6,658 nucleotides of DNA from an uncultured delta proteobacterium (GTDB taxonomy: Bacteria; Desulfobacterota; WTBG01; CAIYCZ01): the NCBI GenBank assembly GCA_903924805.1, contig CAIYCZ010000584.1, positions 1 to 6,658 on the forward strand. Reading direction: 5' to 3'. A program made the position numbers and the translations under genes. The notes beneath the pieces are model-generated. The model did not search any database and was not told the origin of the DNA. It saw nothing but the letters and a program-made list of their open reading frames with translations. Below are positions 6,321 to 6,658 of the stretch, one piece after another; position 1 is the stretch's first letter, and each line of letters starts with the position of its first letter.

Positions 6321-6658
6321 TTAGAAGTCAGGAATTTTTTCTTCAATATAGGTCCGTATTTTATTTTTAAGCCGCTCTTCCAGCTGACGGACTCGTTCCT
6401 TCGTCACACCATATTTCGCCCCTATTGCCTGAAGGGTCCGGGGATGCTCAGATAGAAGCCGTTTCTCCAGTATTTCCAGCTCCTTATCATCAAGTGATTT
6501 TTTGAATTCATTCAGTTTCTCGTTGAACAGCTCCTGCCGTTCACTGCGTGCCATTTTTTTATCAAAAAGCTCTTTGTCATCAGAGATGAAATCTCCTCTG
6601 GTCTCTTTCCAATCATCTCCCACCACCTGATCAAGGGACGGCTCCCAGTCACCGAAGA
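6321..6658 (-). CDS. rpoH: RpoH (sigma-32) family RNA polymerase sigma factor, 5' part beyond right edge
   Basis: The last 111 residues are visible; the frame stays open to the window edge, so a GTG at 6626 is only an internal codon. The segment FGDWEPSLDQVVGDDW at the start fits the linker after region 3 of sigma-32 proteins. The C-terminus carries sigma region 4: KSLDDKELEILEKRLLSEHP, then the helix-turn-helix TLQAIGAKYGVTKERVRQLE (about 74-93), which reads the -35 box. Sigma-32 directs heat-shock gene transcription, which fits dnaJ being next. The diagnostic RpoH box lies outside the window, so another group 2/3 sigma-70 protein is possible. The stop TAA is at 6321-6323, and 168 nt separate it from the small ORF. 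Confidence 0.8.
   Translation of the reverse strand, partial: FGDWEPSLDQVVGDDWKETRGDFISDDKELFDKKMARSERQELFNEKLNEFKKSLDDKELEILEKRLLSEHPRTLQAIGAKYGVTKERVRQLEERLKNKIRTYIEEKIPDF

Noticed and set aside
6321..6626. Reading the sigma factor as a complete 101-residue protein from a GTG
   Set aside because: The frame continues to the window edge with sigma-32-like residues (FGDWEPSLD), so the gene is cut by the edge rather than short.

Overview
The window reads almost entirely on the minus strand, so transcription runs from high to low coordinates. Gene families and order suggest a Gram-negative bacterium, perhaps Desulfobacterota (former Deltaproteobacteria) or a neighbouring phylum. This placement is an inference from the Bat-type locus, an RpoH-family sigma factor beside dnaJ, and an intergenic repeat whose look I associate with such genomes. 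No rRNA or other marker is present to confirm it.

Right part (6658 to 4893): the C-terminal end of an RpoH (sigma-32) family sigma factor is cut by the right edge. A 168-nt gap follows and holds a near-consensus sigma-70 promoter. Next come an unlisted small membrane-protein ORF (48 codons) and, only 6 nt further on, a complete type I dnaJ. The small ORF and dnaJ look like one transcript with coupled translation.

Left part (4714 to 1): a Bat-type (aerotolerance-type) locus in the order moxR AAA+ ATPase, DUF58 VWA-like protein, BatD/DUF4381-like membrane protein, batA and batB. batB runs off the left edge. Family knowledge suggests that the MoxR ATPase works with the metal-binding VWA proteins as a chaperone or maturation system at the inner membrane. 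BatA and BatB present VWA domains anchored by membrane helices, and the BatD-like protein supplies a periplasmic beta-rich domain plus a cytoplasmic tail. The substrate cannot be told from sequence.

The most unusual structure is a non-coding repeat of about 152 bp (2597-2748) inside the Bat operon. It has 15-bp terminal inverted repeats (14/15 matching) and an apparent 4-bp target duplication, CTTA. The duplication overlaps the stop codon of the DUF58 gene, so a MITE-like element seems to have inserted exactly at the gene's end without changing the protein. I see no CRISPR array, tRNA, rRNA or transposase, and no wholly new multi-gene system. The genes are recognisable families; the novelty is in the small ORF and the intergenic element.
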